The notes: generated by a model not told the origin, from the letters alone. A stretch of 64,000 nucleotides of DNA from Trileptium ribeirensis (GCA_030248225.1 JASANE010019514.1:34963-98962); one strand, 5' to 3'; numbered from the stretch's first letter, positions 47,025 to 59,402 are shown. Made by a program: numbers and translations.

Positions 47025-49859
47025 TAAGGGCGTAGTTTATACCTCCCATACCTCCTCGGCTGGGGGAAGGCGGCCATGTAGGGCCAGGTTTTGTATTTTA
47101 GGTATGACAAATTTTCACAAAATGTATACAAACGGCTATATATGGCTAGTCGATATGTTTTTGTTCCTTTTTTATTTCAGACTTAAAATATATTTTTAAA
47201 AATCACAATTTGTCACATCTACTACTGTTTCTACTAAGACGAATATACCCGTACAAGATTATTGATGGGTAAATTTGATCCTGCGAACCGCAATGGCCAG
47301 CCGTTCTCCATACAAACGTAAGACCGATGCAACAAAGCGCAAGGAAACAAAAGTAGCATCGAAAGCGCTAGAAAATTTTAAAAATCATCAGAATTTTTTT
47401 AACACTCAAGTTGTCACGACGATGCCGGACGAAGTGATTGTAGCGCAAATACTGATGATATGGCAATTGATGACGACCCTGCTATTCACGATGAGCACAG
47501 ATCTTATGCACGCGATCCAGACAACATTTCATATGTTTCGCATTCGGCTTCTGTAGGTGAGGCACATGAGATATTTGTTGCTCTTAGCACAGACCTAGCA
47601 GATTGTCCGGAGAGGATCTCAGCGGATCAGATAGTTGAAGTCGTCAAACGTGGCAGTCCAGCACAAATAAACACTGAGTTTCCATTCAATAGCTCACGAA
47701 GGCGTTTCAGTTCGGTCCATTATACCCGGACTTTAGAAAAGGGCGAACAAATTCGCCGATCACGGTTCATTTACTCAGAGACAAATGATGCCATATTTTG
47801 CTTTCTACGCCGACTTTTTGGCACTGGGAACATTCCATTGCGTAATAGCACCAGCACATGGGAAGTACTGTCGAAAAAACCGAGCGAACATGAAGTCGGG
47901 TGGGGCCACATGGATTGTATGTCGAAATGGACAAACCTTCACCTTAATACAACAGTTGATGACAAAAATTAACAGTTGTTTTTTTAGAAAAAGAGACATT
48001 TGGCGCGGTGTTTTTAAACGACTAATTGACATTACTATTTTCTTGGCATCTAGAGACTTGTCGGTTAGGGGCACCGATTCGAATCTGGGTCCTACATTAA
48101 ATAGTAACTTTTTAGAATTGGTCGGCAAAACCAATCATTGTCTCCAGGAGCTACGCGGCTGTATTGAATGATGATCAACCGCTAATAAAAGCCCCCAGAT
48201 CCAAAATGAATTGATACAGCTCTTGGCCAAGAAGGTGGAATCAGAAAACCTGGCAATGATTCGCAGGGCTAAGTATATACTATGCACCCCAGATGTAGCA
48301 CATTCAGAGAAAATGTCGGCGGTATTTCGTTTTGTCAAGTGTATTGTGGGCAGAGGCATTAAAATACGAGAGTCATTTTTCGGTTCTTTAACAGCTGTGG
48401 ACACAACAGGCGAAGGTCTAACCAATGCGTTTTTTAACGACTACACGAATTAGACTTGAAAATTTTAATATGCGCGGACAGTCACGGATAACTGTGCTAA
48501 TATGAAGGGCACCAACAAAGGTGTTCAGGCTAGGATCCAACAGATGATCCAAAAGGCTGTCTACGTTCCATGCAGTTTTTACACACTAAATCTGGTTGTA
48601 TGCGCTTCCGCAAAGTCATGATATGAAGCTGTGAATTTTAGGCATTTTAAATCGCATGTATTGTCTATTTGTTGCTTCAACACACGATGGAACATTTTGA
48701 CACAGCACGTGCTGATTTCTTTGAAGTCTTTATCTGATAATAGGTGGGAGTCGCGTATTGACGCGATAAAGCCGTTCGGTTTTATCTCGAAGAGATTTGC
48801 AATACGCTAGAAGAGGTTGCCGAATACTCAGCTTTCAAGAAAGACAATTCCTGCAATCAAAACGAAATAGCTTTCGTACCGCATTTTCTCATAGCCTTCG
48901 ATCACATCCATTGTTGTCTGGTATTCAATATTGAGCGAGATTAACAAAACAAGTAAGCTACAAGCCTAAAATGTTTTGACGGTGATCCTATGAACGAAGT
49001 CGAGGTTACAAAAAGATTTTTCTGGACTATAGAGAACATGGCTTCGACAATGCTCGCGCGGAAGGTAAGAAGTTAGCCCTGGAAATGGAGGTTGAAATGA
49101 TGTTCCCGGTGGTGCGAACTCGCCGCAAGAAACGACAGTTAGACTTTGAAGCGTTAGATGAAGGCGCTGTTTCGCCGGAAGAAAGGTTCAAAATAGAATT
49201 TTTGTGCGCCCCGTTTATGCGGCACTGGGATCATTATCAGAACTTGTACGAACTCGTTATTCAATGGTATGACAGATTCGGATTTCTGTACGATACGACG
49301 AAAATGGAAGTTGTTGATGGCAACGCTCTGCGGCAGCATAGCAATGACTATATGTTGGCGATGGGCGATTTTGATTGCACCGAACTGGAAGCTGAAATAC
49401 GACGATTTTGCGCAATTTTAAGCAAAGTAGCTAGTTTGAAACAAGCCTACCATTTCCTAAGCTATATATATAAAGACTTCTTGCTAGAGCTTTATCCGAA
49501 CCTTGCTATAGCAGTTAGGGTTCTACTCACAACACCGATAACGGTTGCTAGTGCTGAGCGAAGTTTTAGCCGGCTGAAGCTCGTGAAAAATGCACTGCGA
49601 TCAGCGATGATTGATATTCGTTTAATATAGATTGCAACGATTGCCGTCGAAAATGATATTGCACAAGGAATTGATTACGATGAACTGATTAAAGAATTTG
49701 CTGATATCAAAGCTCGGCGAAAACCTTTTTAGGTAATGAAGTATTCTTTCTGATCAAAACATCAATTAGTGCATAATGTAAAACAAATTTTTTCAGACAC
49801 ACAGAAGGGGGCCCGTTGACTGCATTTCGGGGGCCCAACATAGAATAGTTACCGCCCTG
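47025..49859 (+). mobile_element. hAT transposon, nearly full length
   Basis: 8-bp flanks TGTAAACA (47017..47024) and TGTAAACC (49860..49867) match at 7 of 8 bases, the expected hAT duplication. Ends TAAGGGCGTAGTTTATA and (reverse-complemented) CAGGGCGGTAACTATT are short inverted repeats. The interior encodes a broken hAT transposase in the correct order from 47275 to 49735. The 2.8-kb length is normal for an autonomous hAT. Confidence 0.88.
47275..49735 (+). pseudogene. hAT transposase, TTF-type zinc finger (ZMYM-like), inactivated
   Basis: Domains appear in order across several frames. A basic start (MASRSPYKRKTDATKRKE, 47290 on) is followed by a TTF-type finger region with FSSVHYTRTLEKGEQ, FCFLRRLFG and HEVGWGHM (to 47972). 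Next come RLIDITIFLASRDLSVRG, AVDTTGEGL with the RESFFG context (48211..48453), then a DNCANMKG...GVQARI block with VPCSF.LNLV. Last is the C-terminal dimerisation domain PITVASAERSFSRLKLVKN (about 49530..49600). Breaks include a frameshift near 47460..47550, a stop at 47972, further frame changes from 48.1 to 49.0 kb, and a stop at 49630 inside the C-terminal domain (the frame reads on to KARRKPF). It cannot make an active enzyme. Confidence 0.85.
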
Positions 49860-49867
49860 TGTAAACC

Positions 49868-51898
49868 AATAACTTCTTTATATCCTAGCAGAAATAAATA
49901 TAAACCGAAGTTATTAAGGATCAAATCTTTCCTTATCCCACCCTTATAACAATCACGCAAACTTTACTTGAGTTCTGTAGGACAAAACTTTAGTGATAAA
50001 TTGTTTTCTCAAGCTCCGTTTAGGCTTAGGCGAAGCACACAAAAATTTACACAATCACCTCGAGGGAGGAACTTGACATAGTCGTGTTCAGACAGTTTGC
50101 AAAACTATGGATCTGGTAAACCCTAAAGAAAGCATGGAATTTGATTCGTCGGATTTCTTGTACTACGTGCTAAGTAAGCACAAAGATCGCGACATATCTG
50201 AACCCAGCGGTTTCAGCTAATTACTTAACTATTTACTAATCCAAGATTAACTTTACAATCAAGAGATGCCTTTCAAAAATATACTATGAATTTTAAGTCG
50301 ATGAAAAGTAAGTATAAGGTGTTATGTTTTGATAGCAATATATATAAATTCAAATAACCGAAGCTAAAGCCTTCAGTCAAGGATTACTGTATGATACTAT
50401 TAAGAAATATCATTTTTATTATAATATCAAAGTATTTAAAAATAGCAAATCACTCCACAAACCCAGGTTCCGATCTCAAAATCCAAATAACAAGGTTAAT
50501 TTTTTAATACAATAATTATCTCCAATAAACTTTATTTAGATTGTTTGTTACTTTGCAAAGATTGTTTCACTACGCCCATTTCCAAATTAAACGAAGCTAC
50601 TTTTCGTTAATAAAACAAAAATATAGCCTTAATACTGTAAACATCATATCCAAGTTCTCGCCTTTTATAAAAACAAATTTTTAGCACATTTCTACACATG
50701 TTTTAGTCAATTAAATCTTCACATCATATAGTGTATTTGCGGAGAATGTTAATTTTTTTCCGAACTTTGTATCCACATTTACCATTAGAATATAATGCGC
50801 AAAGATATATCACTTATATCGCTCAAACGTTTTACAAAATACTGCGGTGTTTTGATATAAGCAAAAATGTTGGCCTACTGGACGGTGCTGATCACTGGGT
50901 ATGAACTCGAATATATTATTAGGTTGTATTATCTTGTAAGTGACTTATCGTTTGTTAATCCGACCGAAATGAACACCAAATATTTAGTTTTGCCAGTACA
51001 TGAGTTGCTACATATAATATTAAAAATATAGAATCAAAACTTTTAGGTACGATGTCATTCTGTTACTCAGATCTTTTGCCTGCTGAATGATCAGTTCTGA
51101 AGTCCATGTCAGCTTTAGGGGCAAAGAACAGTTTTATCGCTTTGGGTGTTAGAGCTAGGCAGCCCTCAACATAGACTTTGACTTAAGATATATCTCATAT
51201 AGAACTTAACTTATGCTAAGTCTAAGGTGTGCGTTAAGTATCTCGACAACGACATGGCATTTCGCACTTCGGAGTTAAACTAGCCAGTTCAGCGATACTT
51301 CTTGGCTTGTTACCTTGATAACCGCCACTGATTAGGTCACCAAATCGATACCCAGACATAGCATTAATGTAAAAACACCGCGTATATAACTTAACACTTA
51401 TTCTTTCAGTTAAATGACCAAATTTCGATTACATAAGACAGTACGTTCTGAAGCTATTGCACGCAAAACCTACTTTACGCAGTCGGTTTCGATGACGGTT
51501 TTCTCAAAGTGGCTGAACGAAAACATAGCGTGTTGAAACGCTGACTATTATACTGCTGAGAAGCTATAAAAATAGCTGCTGCTCAATCCGCGAAACCACA
51601 CATATTTGCCTGAATTTTAGTTCATAATAAAATATTTAAGCAAATTTTCCTCAATTCCAGCACCACTATGAGTAACGTACGGACCCATATAATTTCGCAA
51701 GCACTAACAAATTTATAAAGATTAAACGTGGTCTTTTTCGAACGTAGGTGCTACATTTCAAATGTATGCTGTAATGCCACAAAGCTGAATTGCTCTATCA
51801 ATTTCTCGCGATATGAGCGCAACAAGCTTTACTGTGATTTTAAAAAACTATCAATTTTGACTATTTGACTGCAAGTTGCAGCAAAGTTTGAATATTTT
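49868..51898. other. Unassigned AT-rich DNA
   Basis: No ORF, exon or repeat is supported apart from two adjacent TTAGGC hexamers at 50020..50031. Confidence 0.4.
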
Positions 51899-52402
51899 CA
51901 GCTAAAACCAAGTTCTTCACTTGTTCCGCCAATGAGAGGTCATATATAAATACGCAGAATCTTTTTAACTAAAGGCTGGTTCTTAAATTGGTCCGCTAAT
52001 GAGAGGTCATATATAAATACGCATACTCTTTTTAGCTAAAAGGAGGTTCTTCACTTGGTCGATCAATGAGAGGTAATATATAAATACGCAGACTCCTAAG
52101 CAGGTTCTTCACTTGGTCCACCAATGAGAGGTCATATATAAATACGCATATTCTTTTTAGCTAAAAGGAGGTTCTTCACTTGGTCCGCCAATGAGAGGTC
52201 ATATATAAAGACACAGACTCCGAAGCAGGTTCTGCACTTGGTTTGTCATTGAGAGCTCATAATACGCAGACTCCTTTTAGCTAAAAGCAGGTTCTTCGCT
52301 TAATAAGTCAATGAGAGGGCATATATAAATACGCAGACCCTTTTTTTGGTAAAAGGAGGTTCTTCACTTAGCCTGCCAATGAGAGGTCATATATAAATAT
52401 AC
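51899..52402. repeat. Tandem repeat, eight units of two lengths (67-69 and 57-61 bp)
   Basis: GTTCTTCACTTGGTCCGCC-type starts at 51911, 51979, 52046, 52103, 52170, 52229, 52290 and 52359, each followed by AATGAGAGGTCATATATAAA. The short units lack the TTTTTAGCTAAAA segment. Divergence between units is moderate. Confidence 0.88.
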
Positions 52403-52789
52403 AAGTCGAGGTAATAAATCCCTGAAAACTTTTATTCGTTTAAGTTGAAAATTGCGCATGGAACTTTTAAAAATATATTACGTAAATATGTTTCTGAAGG
52501 TGGCATTTTCCAGTGTATGACACAATTTTTTGCGCCAATTAATAGTCATGAAATTTTTTAAAAATGACAAAACCTGTTAATCTATTTGTGAAAGAAGATC
52601 TGATGTATGAAACAGACAAAATCACCAGAATAATCATTGTATATACTGCATATTTTTAGAAACGACGACAATGTATTCTGTTAATTAGATATCATGTATG
52701 ATGAAACAGGCAAAATATAAACTATTTTATGTCCGAGTTAATTTGTATGTTGTGTCATGTTTGAAAAACTAAATCCGTTGGTAGGCATG

Positions 52790-52930
52790 GAGCACGGGTT
52801 GTACGATTGAAAGTAGAGCACGCGAACCATTGACCTACTTGGAAGCTGCTATTCGGTCTCTTAACGAACATCACAGAGCGAGCGAACTACAACGCGCTTG
52901 CAAACTTGAATCACACAAACAAACTCAGTT
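52790..52930 (-). repeat. tRNA-like repeat family, copy 4
   Basis: The minus strand has the shared upstream block GTTCGCTCGCTCTGTGATG, then TCCAAGTAGGTCAATGGTTC. The B-box region (CGTACAACCCG) is decayed. It is recognised mainly through similarity to the 20.7-kb copy. Confidence 0.5.
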
Positions 52931-53846
52931 CACTTTACGATGTACGGTGGGTCCAGGAGGCCGCTGTGGGTTAGCTGGTCTAATTTTTGCTTAAGAGTAA
53001 TATGTGTTTTCGTGCTTCATGTCGATTTTGGTTCACTTCGCAAATCAATTGGTATCGCTAGGGAAGATCTTTAGACTATTGTTTCCGCTAATTGTCCCCG
53101 AAAAACCTCTGATTAAGGTTACAAGCTTTGTTAAGGTTTCGTGATTTACGATTAAGACATTCTGTGTAGTACTTCTCCGCTCTGCTTGATAGTACAAACA
53201 ATGAGGTCATGTCTGCGGCTGCATTACGAAATAGAACCATTTGTCGACTCGAATCATTAGGCATTGTGGTCTGTATCATATTCGCATACATAAGCAAAGA
53301 ATTCACATACAATTTTCAGCTTTTATTTGTGTCTAATTTCCGCCTTTGCCCCACAACACCGACCACAACTTCATACCGAGTATTAGATTTCAACTTTTTA
53401 AAAGACAACTGGTTTTATTGCATGTAGGTCGTTGTTGAAAGCGACCAAGAGTCGAAATGATATTTGTGGTACCCGGCATTATCTTATACATAAACGTCAC
53501 TTTATTGGTTCTGCCATCGGCATTGCTGCACTTTTTTCTATGTTATGCATAACAATGCAATTGTAGCGTGGTGCTTTATTATCGGTGTCATTTAAGCGGC
53601 CCCTAAGACAGATAGAAGACAACCAGAGCGACGATTATAGCGAAAGTAATCTGCTGTATACTATAATTGTTTTAACAGCTTCAAACCACATTTTTTACAA
53701 TCTAAAAATATACTGGTTTGCACTTGATTTAACTTCAATGAAAAAGATCACTCTTTAAACCTAATCGAAAAACTTATGTTCTTTGCCAAGATTGGCATCT
53801 TTATGCACCCAAAAAGGGGTTCACATCATATGGCTCTTCACATAAT

Positions 53847-54117
53847 CTAATTTTTATTTGCTTCGAGCAACCGAGTGTTTGAATTTGGTTCTAGAAGAGA
53901 CGCTGAAGGTTTTTGAAATATTTGATGATCAGAGACTCGTATTAATTGCATTAGCTTATCTGAAGTCTTTGAGGCAATGACGGCTAATTCCCTTCTGCGT
54001 TTCCTTATAGAATAAAAAGGTGTTACACAAACTTTTAGACAGTATAGTAACTCCGCTCTTAAGCCCAAAAGAGCAAGAAAAGCAAAAGATATGAAGTAAA
54101 TTACTACAAAACAAAGC
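53847..54117 (-). CDS. Probable last exon of an unidentified membrane protein
   Basis: The acceptor catttttatag (AG at 54119..54118) opens a frame of 89 codons to the TAG stop at 53849..53847. It begins with a hydrophobic segment (LCFVVIYFISFAFLALLGL, a likely membrane helix). Then come a Cys-containing linker, the basic SIRKRRRELAVIASK and a polar tail ending LLEANKN. The layout (helix, positive-inside anchor, cytoplasmic tail) looks like the C-terminus of a multi-pass channel or transporter. Earlier exons should lie above 54.12 kb; I could not identify them. Family unknown. Confidence 0.45.
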
Positions 54118-54159
54118 CTATAAAAATGTCCAAATATGTGATCCTTTAAACACACAATG

Positions 54160-55540
54160 GTTTAGGAGTCATCGCACCATAGTGTGTTAGGCCACTTAAT
54201 ACACTACAGTTGGGGTGCCGATTATGTCTACGAATGAATTGTGTCTTACTCGTGCCATACATAATAAGGCGGCTGCTATCCTAGTACTTTTATGTGTATT
54301 TATGCCGCAGATTTGGCATCAATATGGTTTGCATAAAACAGCAAAAAATGAGCACATAAGTAAATGTTGTGTTTTGGCGACAGCCTAAATCCAGCGTTAC
54401 GTAAACAGCGGAGGATCCCGGTCATCTCTTAGCGACTATGTTCAAACGATAAACCATATCTCGTTTATCATTACACTAATATCCACAATATTTGAAGAGA
54501 TACTACATTCACCGCGATAAATTAATTAATTTTGTACTTCTGCTCATGCAAAAATATCACATAATTGCTGGTTCGCCAAACAATGCACCCAATTACTACA
54601 TGCCGTATAGCTCACGCTCGTCTCCGAAGTAAACACCTTAGACTTTCGAAAGACGGACTAAAGCGTTGTAAACCCGAAGTTATACGTTTATGGATTGAAA
54701 TAAAAGATTGTTAGAGCGCAATAAGAAGTTTTTATGCCCTGTTTAATAACCTATCATATGGAAATTTTATTTATGTATATAATCCTGAACATTATATACA
54801 TTTCATATGGATGCTGGCAACATATACTATCATGCAATACAAACGATGACGTCACTTAAACCATGTGTTTGTTATCCTTCATGTAATAACACATGGTCAA
54901 AAATAATCATGGAATGAGATCATGTTACTTAAAAGCGCATTACGTTCATATAGTATGTAGCGGAACCTTGGGTTAATGAGGTTAATATATTGTTAGTCCG
55001 AATATATCGGTCTTGCTTCTTAATTCATAGCCAATACGGTAGTCGGCATTAATCAACTGACTTTTACCGCGTCAAGATGCGCTTTCTGTCAGCTATAACT
55101 TCTGCATATTTGCTATCATGACAATAAAAGTTTCTAACTTGCACAACTTTTCATTCTTACCCTCTTTCGCGTGGTAACTTGTTTCGATAGACGACAGGCT
55201 GTTATCTCTTTCAATCTTCATCGGTATCATGCTTTATACTTAGGCCGGATCATATTGTCGTTCAGATATACATTGGATCGATCGCCGGTATATCAGAATA
55301 GCATTGAACTCCTCATGCACTTTATTTCTAGCATAGAATAACAATTTCAATCTCATATTCAGGGTTGCGAATTATATTTGAACCAGCTACGGTTTACAAC
55401 CTCACAACGTTAATTCCTCTAGCGACTTTGTAAAAGTTATAATAAGTTTAAATATTACATATAACAATATAGAATATAATCTTGCTCCAAGCTATCAAGG
55501 TTATATTCGATATTGCCTGTTTTTGTAGCTGTCCCCATAA
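54160..55540. other. No supported feature
   Basis: AT-rich sequence that could be intron of the gene whose last exon ends at 53847. No exon recognised. Confidence 0.35.
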
Positions 55541-55549
55541 CTGCGTGCA

Positions 55550-55680
55550 GCCATCTTGATAGTTGACAGAAATTGTCTACTTCTGTTATATTTCTCCTTT
55601 CCATCACTTCCAAATTTCTGTTCCTGGCCCGTTTGGTCTCTGCCCCTTCAAGATTTCGGAGCATCAATATGTATGATATA

Positions 55681-55744
<64 letters not shown>

Positions 55745-55930
55745 TATATATATATATATATATATATGTAAATTTAAGACATATGTCCAATATTTCCAAT
55801 TCGATCGTGACTATAATCGACGGCTTCGTCAATGCTGTGCATTGCTGGCAATTGGCAGAAATTGTCCATTTCTGTTAATATATATTCTTGTTTGGATCAC
55901 TTCCAAATTCCGGTCCCAAATATTCGACAT
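55550..55930. repeat. Direct repeat flanking an (AT)n tract
   Basis: Two related segments of about 70 bases, 55560..55628 and 55850..55920, share CAGAAATTGTC..TTCTGTTA and ATCACTTCCAAATT. Between them is an (AT)n microsatellite of about 90 bases (55681..55768). Confidence 0.65.
55681..55768. repeat. (AT)n microsatellite
   Basis: A long alternating AT run broken by TGTT near 55741. It produces false IY-repeat ORFs on both strands. Confidence 0.95.
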
Positions 55931-56639
55931 CTTGTAACTTTATTTTATTTCTCTTTCTTAAACTTTTCCTTGCGATGACGTACGCCCTCGATCGAGCTCA
56001 ATATCAGACATTTAGCCTAGTACGATTAGCAGAATCACTGATTTATAGGTACAACAGTTCTTGCCACATAAGACTCACTATTGTACTTAAAACGCGGAAG
56101 CACCATGCGCTTGCTCAGAACACTTGACAGTAGGAAAACATTTAAAATCCAAATTTGACAGCAGAGTATTTAACAAGAACTCAGAGATCTCATCAAAATG
56201 TAATGAATACCCAGGTTTAGTATTCTAAATGCCTAAGCTACAAGTGTCGATAGAGAGGGCGGTGAGTGTTAGCCCCATGGATCAGACCCAGCCGAATCGG
56301 CCCCGCTCTGAAGTCTCTATACTCCTACCCCCTACAGCAGAGGGCTAGCTGAATATTTTAGCACATGCGCAAAAATAAACTGAAAATTGTCAAAAATTTA
56401 GATAAAATTTACAAAAATAGGAGAAATCGGGAAAAGATTATCGCAAATAGCCAAACATTGGGGAAAATTTTTGAAAAATTGGAAAAATTTCGAGTTCCTA
56501 AAAATTTCAAAAATTTACCCTCCACATCCCTACATATCTTCTCTCGAGGACCTCCTGTGCCGACAATAGACCCTCTAAGCCGATTGACCTCGATACCTAT
56601 GATCTAAACTCAAGTCTCTCTTAGCTGGCCATTACAATT

Positions 56640-56960
56640 TTAAATATTTAACGGTTGGTTGTAGAAGATTTTGTATGTTACAGCTGGCTGTAACATAAAA
56701 GTTACAGCTAGCCCTTAAAGAAAGTAAGCTGTTATGGCTAGCGGAAAGAGAGTTTAGTCTTTAACAGCTAGCTGTTAGAGATTTCTGTATTTATTGGCTA
56801 TCTATGTAAGACTAAAGCCTCTTACAGCTATTTGTTAGTGATTTAAATATCAAACAAGTAGTCATTAAATACAAAAATCTCTAACAGCCGTTTGCAATAA
56901 ACTAAAATATATAATCGTTCATTAGAGATTTTAGTTTCTTGCAAACGGCTGTTAAAGACA
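56640..56960. repeat. Palindrome-rich array with a 27-bp hairpin
   Basis: At least six variants of TAACAGCTAGCTGTTA occur (for example at 56677, 56713 and 56762). The array ends in an inverted repeat, 56882..56908 against 56928..56954: 27-bp arms with one mismatch and a 19-nt loop. Confidence 0.75.
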
Positions 56961-57457
56961 AAACTGCCCGCTTTTTGATCTCATTATTCTGTGTGCATTA
57001 TTAGAAATGTGTCGCAGTTAAATTGTATTCAAATTAAACAGTTTTTCATCTTTTCCAACTCGACATGTGCGTGATCTATATGTGTGCATCAATGTAGCGG
57101 CATGTCATAGCAGCTGTATAAAGCAACGCTAAACACTCATGATGTCAGGCTATTATGTAGATTTTGGGGAGCAAGCTATGCTGGCATCCTCCAAAAACTA
57201 CCTCGTATAAACTGTTACCTGATGAGCAAAATGCTGGTCTGTCATCTGTAACTGTAAGTAAGCATTAAAATAACATGCTCATAAGCACATAAAATTTTCG
57301 AAACATAGAAACGCTTCTATAAATGTGTAAATTGATCAAGTAACTCATTGTTATCAAGTTGTATGTTTTGATTTCTTGTTCACACGCTTAGCAAGGCCAT
57401 GCTACATATTGATAAATAACAGAGCTGTAAGTAGGTGATCCGATTTATGGCTCAGCT

Positions 57458-58666
57458 TTTCTAATGCAGCAGTAACTATCAAAATAATATAAAAATAATC
57501 TATAAAATGTTTGTTCCCTTTCGGCGGTGAAGGTTTCTAATTTCACAAAGTTTCTAATGCAGCAGTAACTATCGAAATAATATAAAAATAATCTATAAAA
57601 TGTTTGTTCCCTTTCGGTGGTGAAGGTTTCTAATTTCACAAAGTTTCTAATGCAGCAGTATCTATCGAAATAATATAAAAATAATCTATAAAATGTTTGT
57701 TCCCTTTCGGCGGTGAAGGTTTCTAATTTTACAAAGTTTCTAATGCAGCAGTAACTATCGAAATAATATAAAAATAATCTATAAAATGTTTGTTCCCTTT
57801 CGGCGGTGAAGGTTTCTAATTTCACAAAGTTTCTAATGCAGCAGTGACTATCGAAATAATATAAAAATAATCTATAAAATGTTTGTTCCCTTTCGGCGGT
57901 GAAGGTTTCTAATTTCACAAAGTTTCTAATGCAGCAGTAACTATCGAAATAATATAAAAATAATCTATAAAATGTTTGTTCCCTTTCGGCGGTGAAGGTT
58001 TATAATTTCACAAAGTTTCTAATGCAGCAGTAACTATCGAAATAATATAAAAATAATCTATAAAATGTTTGTTCCCTTTCGGCGGTGAAGGTTTCTAATT
58101 TCACAAAGTTTCTAATGCAGCAGTAACTATCGAAATAATATAAAAATAATCTATAAAATGTTTGTTCCCTTTCGGCGGTGAAGGTTTATAATTTCACAAA
58201 GTTTCTAATGCAGCAGTAACTATCGAAATAATATAAAAATAATCTATAAAATGTTTGTTCCCTTTCGGCGGTGAAGGTTTCTAATTTCACAAAGTTTCTA
58301 ATGCAGCAGTAACTATCGAAATAATATAAAAATAATCTATAAAATGTTTGTTCCCTTTCAGCGGTGAAGGTTTCTAATTTCACAAAGTTTCTAATGCAGC
58401 AGTAACTATCGAAATAATATAACAATAATCTATAAAATGTTTGTTCCCTTTCGGCGGTGAAGGTTTCTAATTTCACAAAGTTTCTAATGCAGCAGTAACT
58501 ATCGAAATAATATAAAAATAATCTATAAAATGTTTGTTCCCTTTCGGCGATGAAGGTTTCTAATTTCACAAAGTTTCTAATGCAGCAGTAACTATCGAAA
58601 TAATATAAAAATAATGTATAAAATGTTTGTTCCCTTTCGGCGGTGAAGGTTTCTAATTTCACAAAG
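57458..58666. repeat. 93-bp minisatellite, 13 units
   Basis: Thirteen head-to-tail units of exactly 93 bp, starting TTTCTAATGCAGCAGTAACT at 57458, then every 93 bases, with very few differences. Because 93 is divisible by three, the minus strand reads as a 31-residue repeat (KLETFTAEREQTFYRLFLYY...). Two units carry TTATAA, which places stops in that frame. Confidence 0.95.
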
Positions 58667-58825
58667 TTTCAAAGTGTTCTACGCCACTATCACCTGAAAC
58701 AAGTCACGCGTCTGACATCAATGGACAGAGCTGGTATACCACAAAACGAACAGACGACGAATGTGCTACTGGTTTATAACAAAATCGAACTGGGACGCTT
58801 TAATAGTGTTAACTACTTCAAATAG
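58667..58825 (+). other. Open frame at the minisatellite edge, unidentified
   Basis: Directly after the last 93-bp unit an open frame of about 50 codons (LRHYHLKQVTRLTSM, VLLVYNKIELGRF) runs to TAG at 58825. No family recognised. It may be the unique sequence from which the array expanded, or chance. Confidence 0.25.
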
Positions 58826-59218
58826 CTTCCAACTGTCGCCTTAGTAGTTTATCTAATATTAGGCAGAATTATGAGCTATCTTGTAACAATGTACACCAAT
58901 CCAAAAATTAATTGGAAAAAGCAAATTATATATAATACTACGAATATGATTGTTTGCGATCAACTCATGTTCCTGGTATTAGACATGTTCGAGTGTATTC
59001 AATATTCTCTAAAGAATATATAATAATTATTTCAAGAGATGTCAAAACATAAAAAAGCGTTATCCAGTCAAATATATGATGTGACATCTGTGAAACAAAT
59101 CCTTTATATCAAAATAAAACAATTACACTATTGTCATTATCTTAATAGTTGCGTACTTACCAGCGCCAGTGACAGTGCACCGTATCACTAAATAAGTTTA
59201 TGTGGTGATCCAGATACA

Positions 59219-59402
59219 CAAGAGGAAATATGAATGCAAAATACTAAGCGGAAATAAAAGGAAAACAGATTTGGACTGGAGCGAATATATCACATATTTG
59301 CAAGATAATGTACTTCCGCCTGTCTTTGAAAAGGCGATTTTAGCATTAAACATATCTAACATAGATACGTCATATTTATTTTTAAAATTTTCAATGAACT
59401 TA
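59219..59402 (+). CDS. Candidate internal exon with Dpy-30-like pattern
   Basis: The acceptor tggtgatccag is followed by IHKRKYECKI, DWSEYITYLQDNVLPPVFEK, then AILALNISNI and SYLFLKFSMNL, and a possible donor TTA|GTAAAG at 59403. The spacing YL...VLPP....AI..LN......YLFL resembles Dpy-30-type dimerisation motifs, but the resemblance is loose. No neighbouring exon was identified. Coding in this region is not proven. Confidence 0.3.

Noticed and set aside
55573..55937. IY-repeat ORFs
   Set aside because: Translation of an (AT)n microsatellite.
57445..58662. Two 157-158 codon repeat ORFs as protein genes
   Set aside because: They are frames of the 93-bp satellite; stops in some units separate them and there is no start or splice context.
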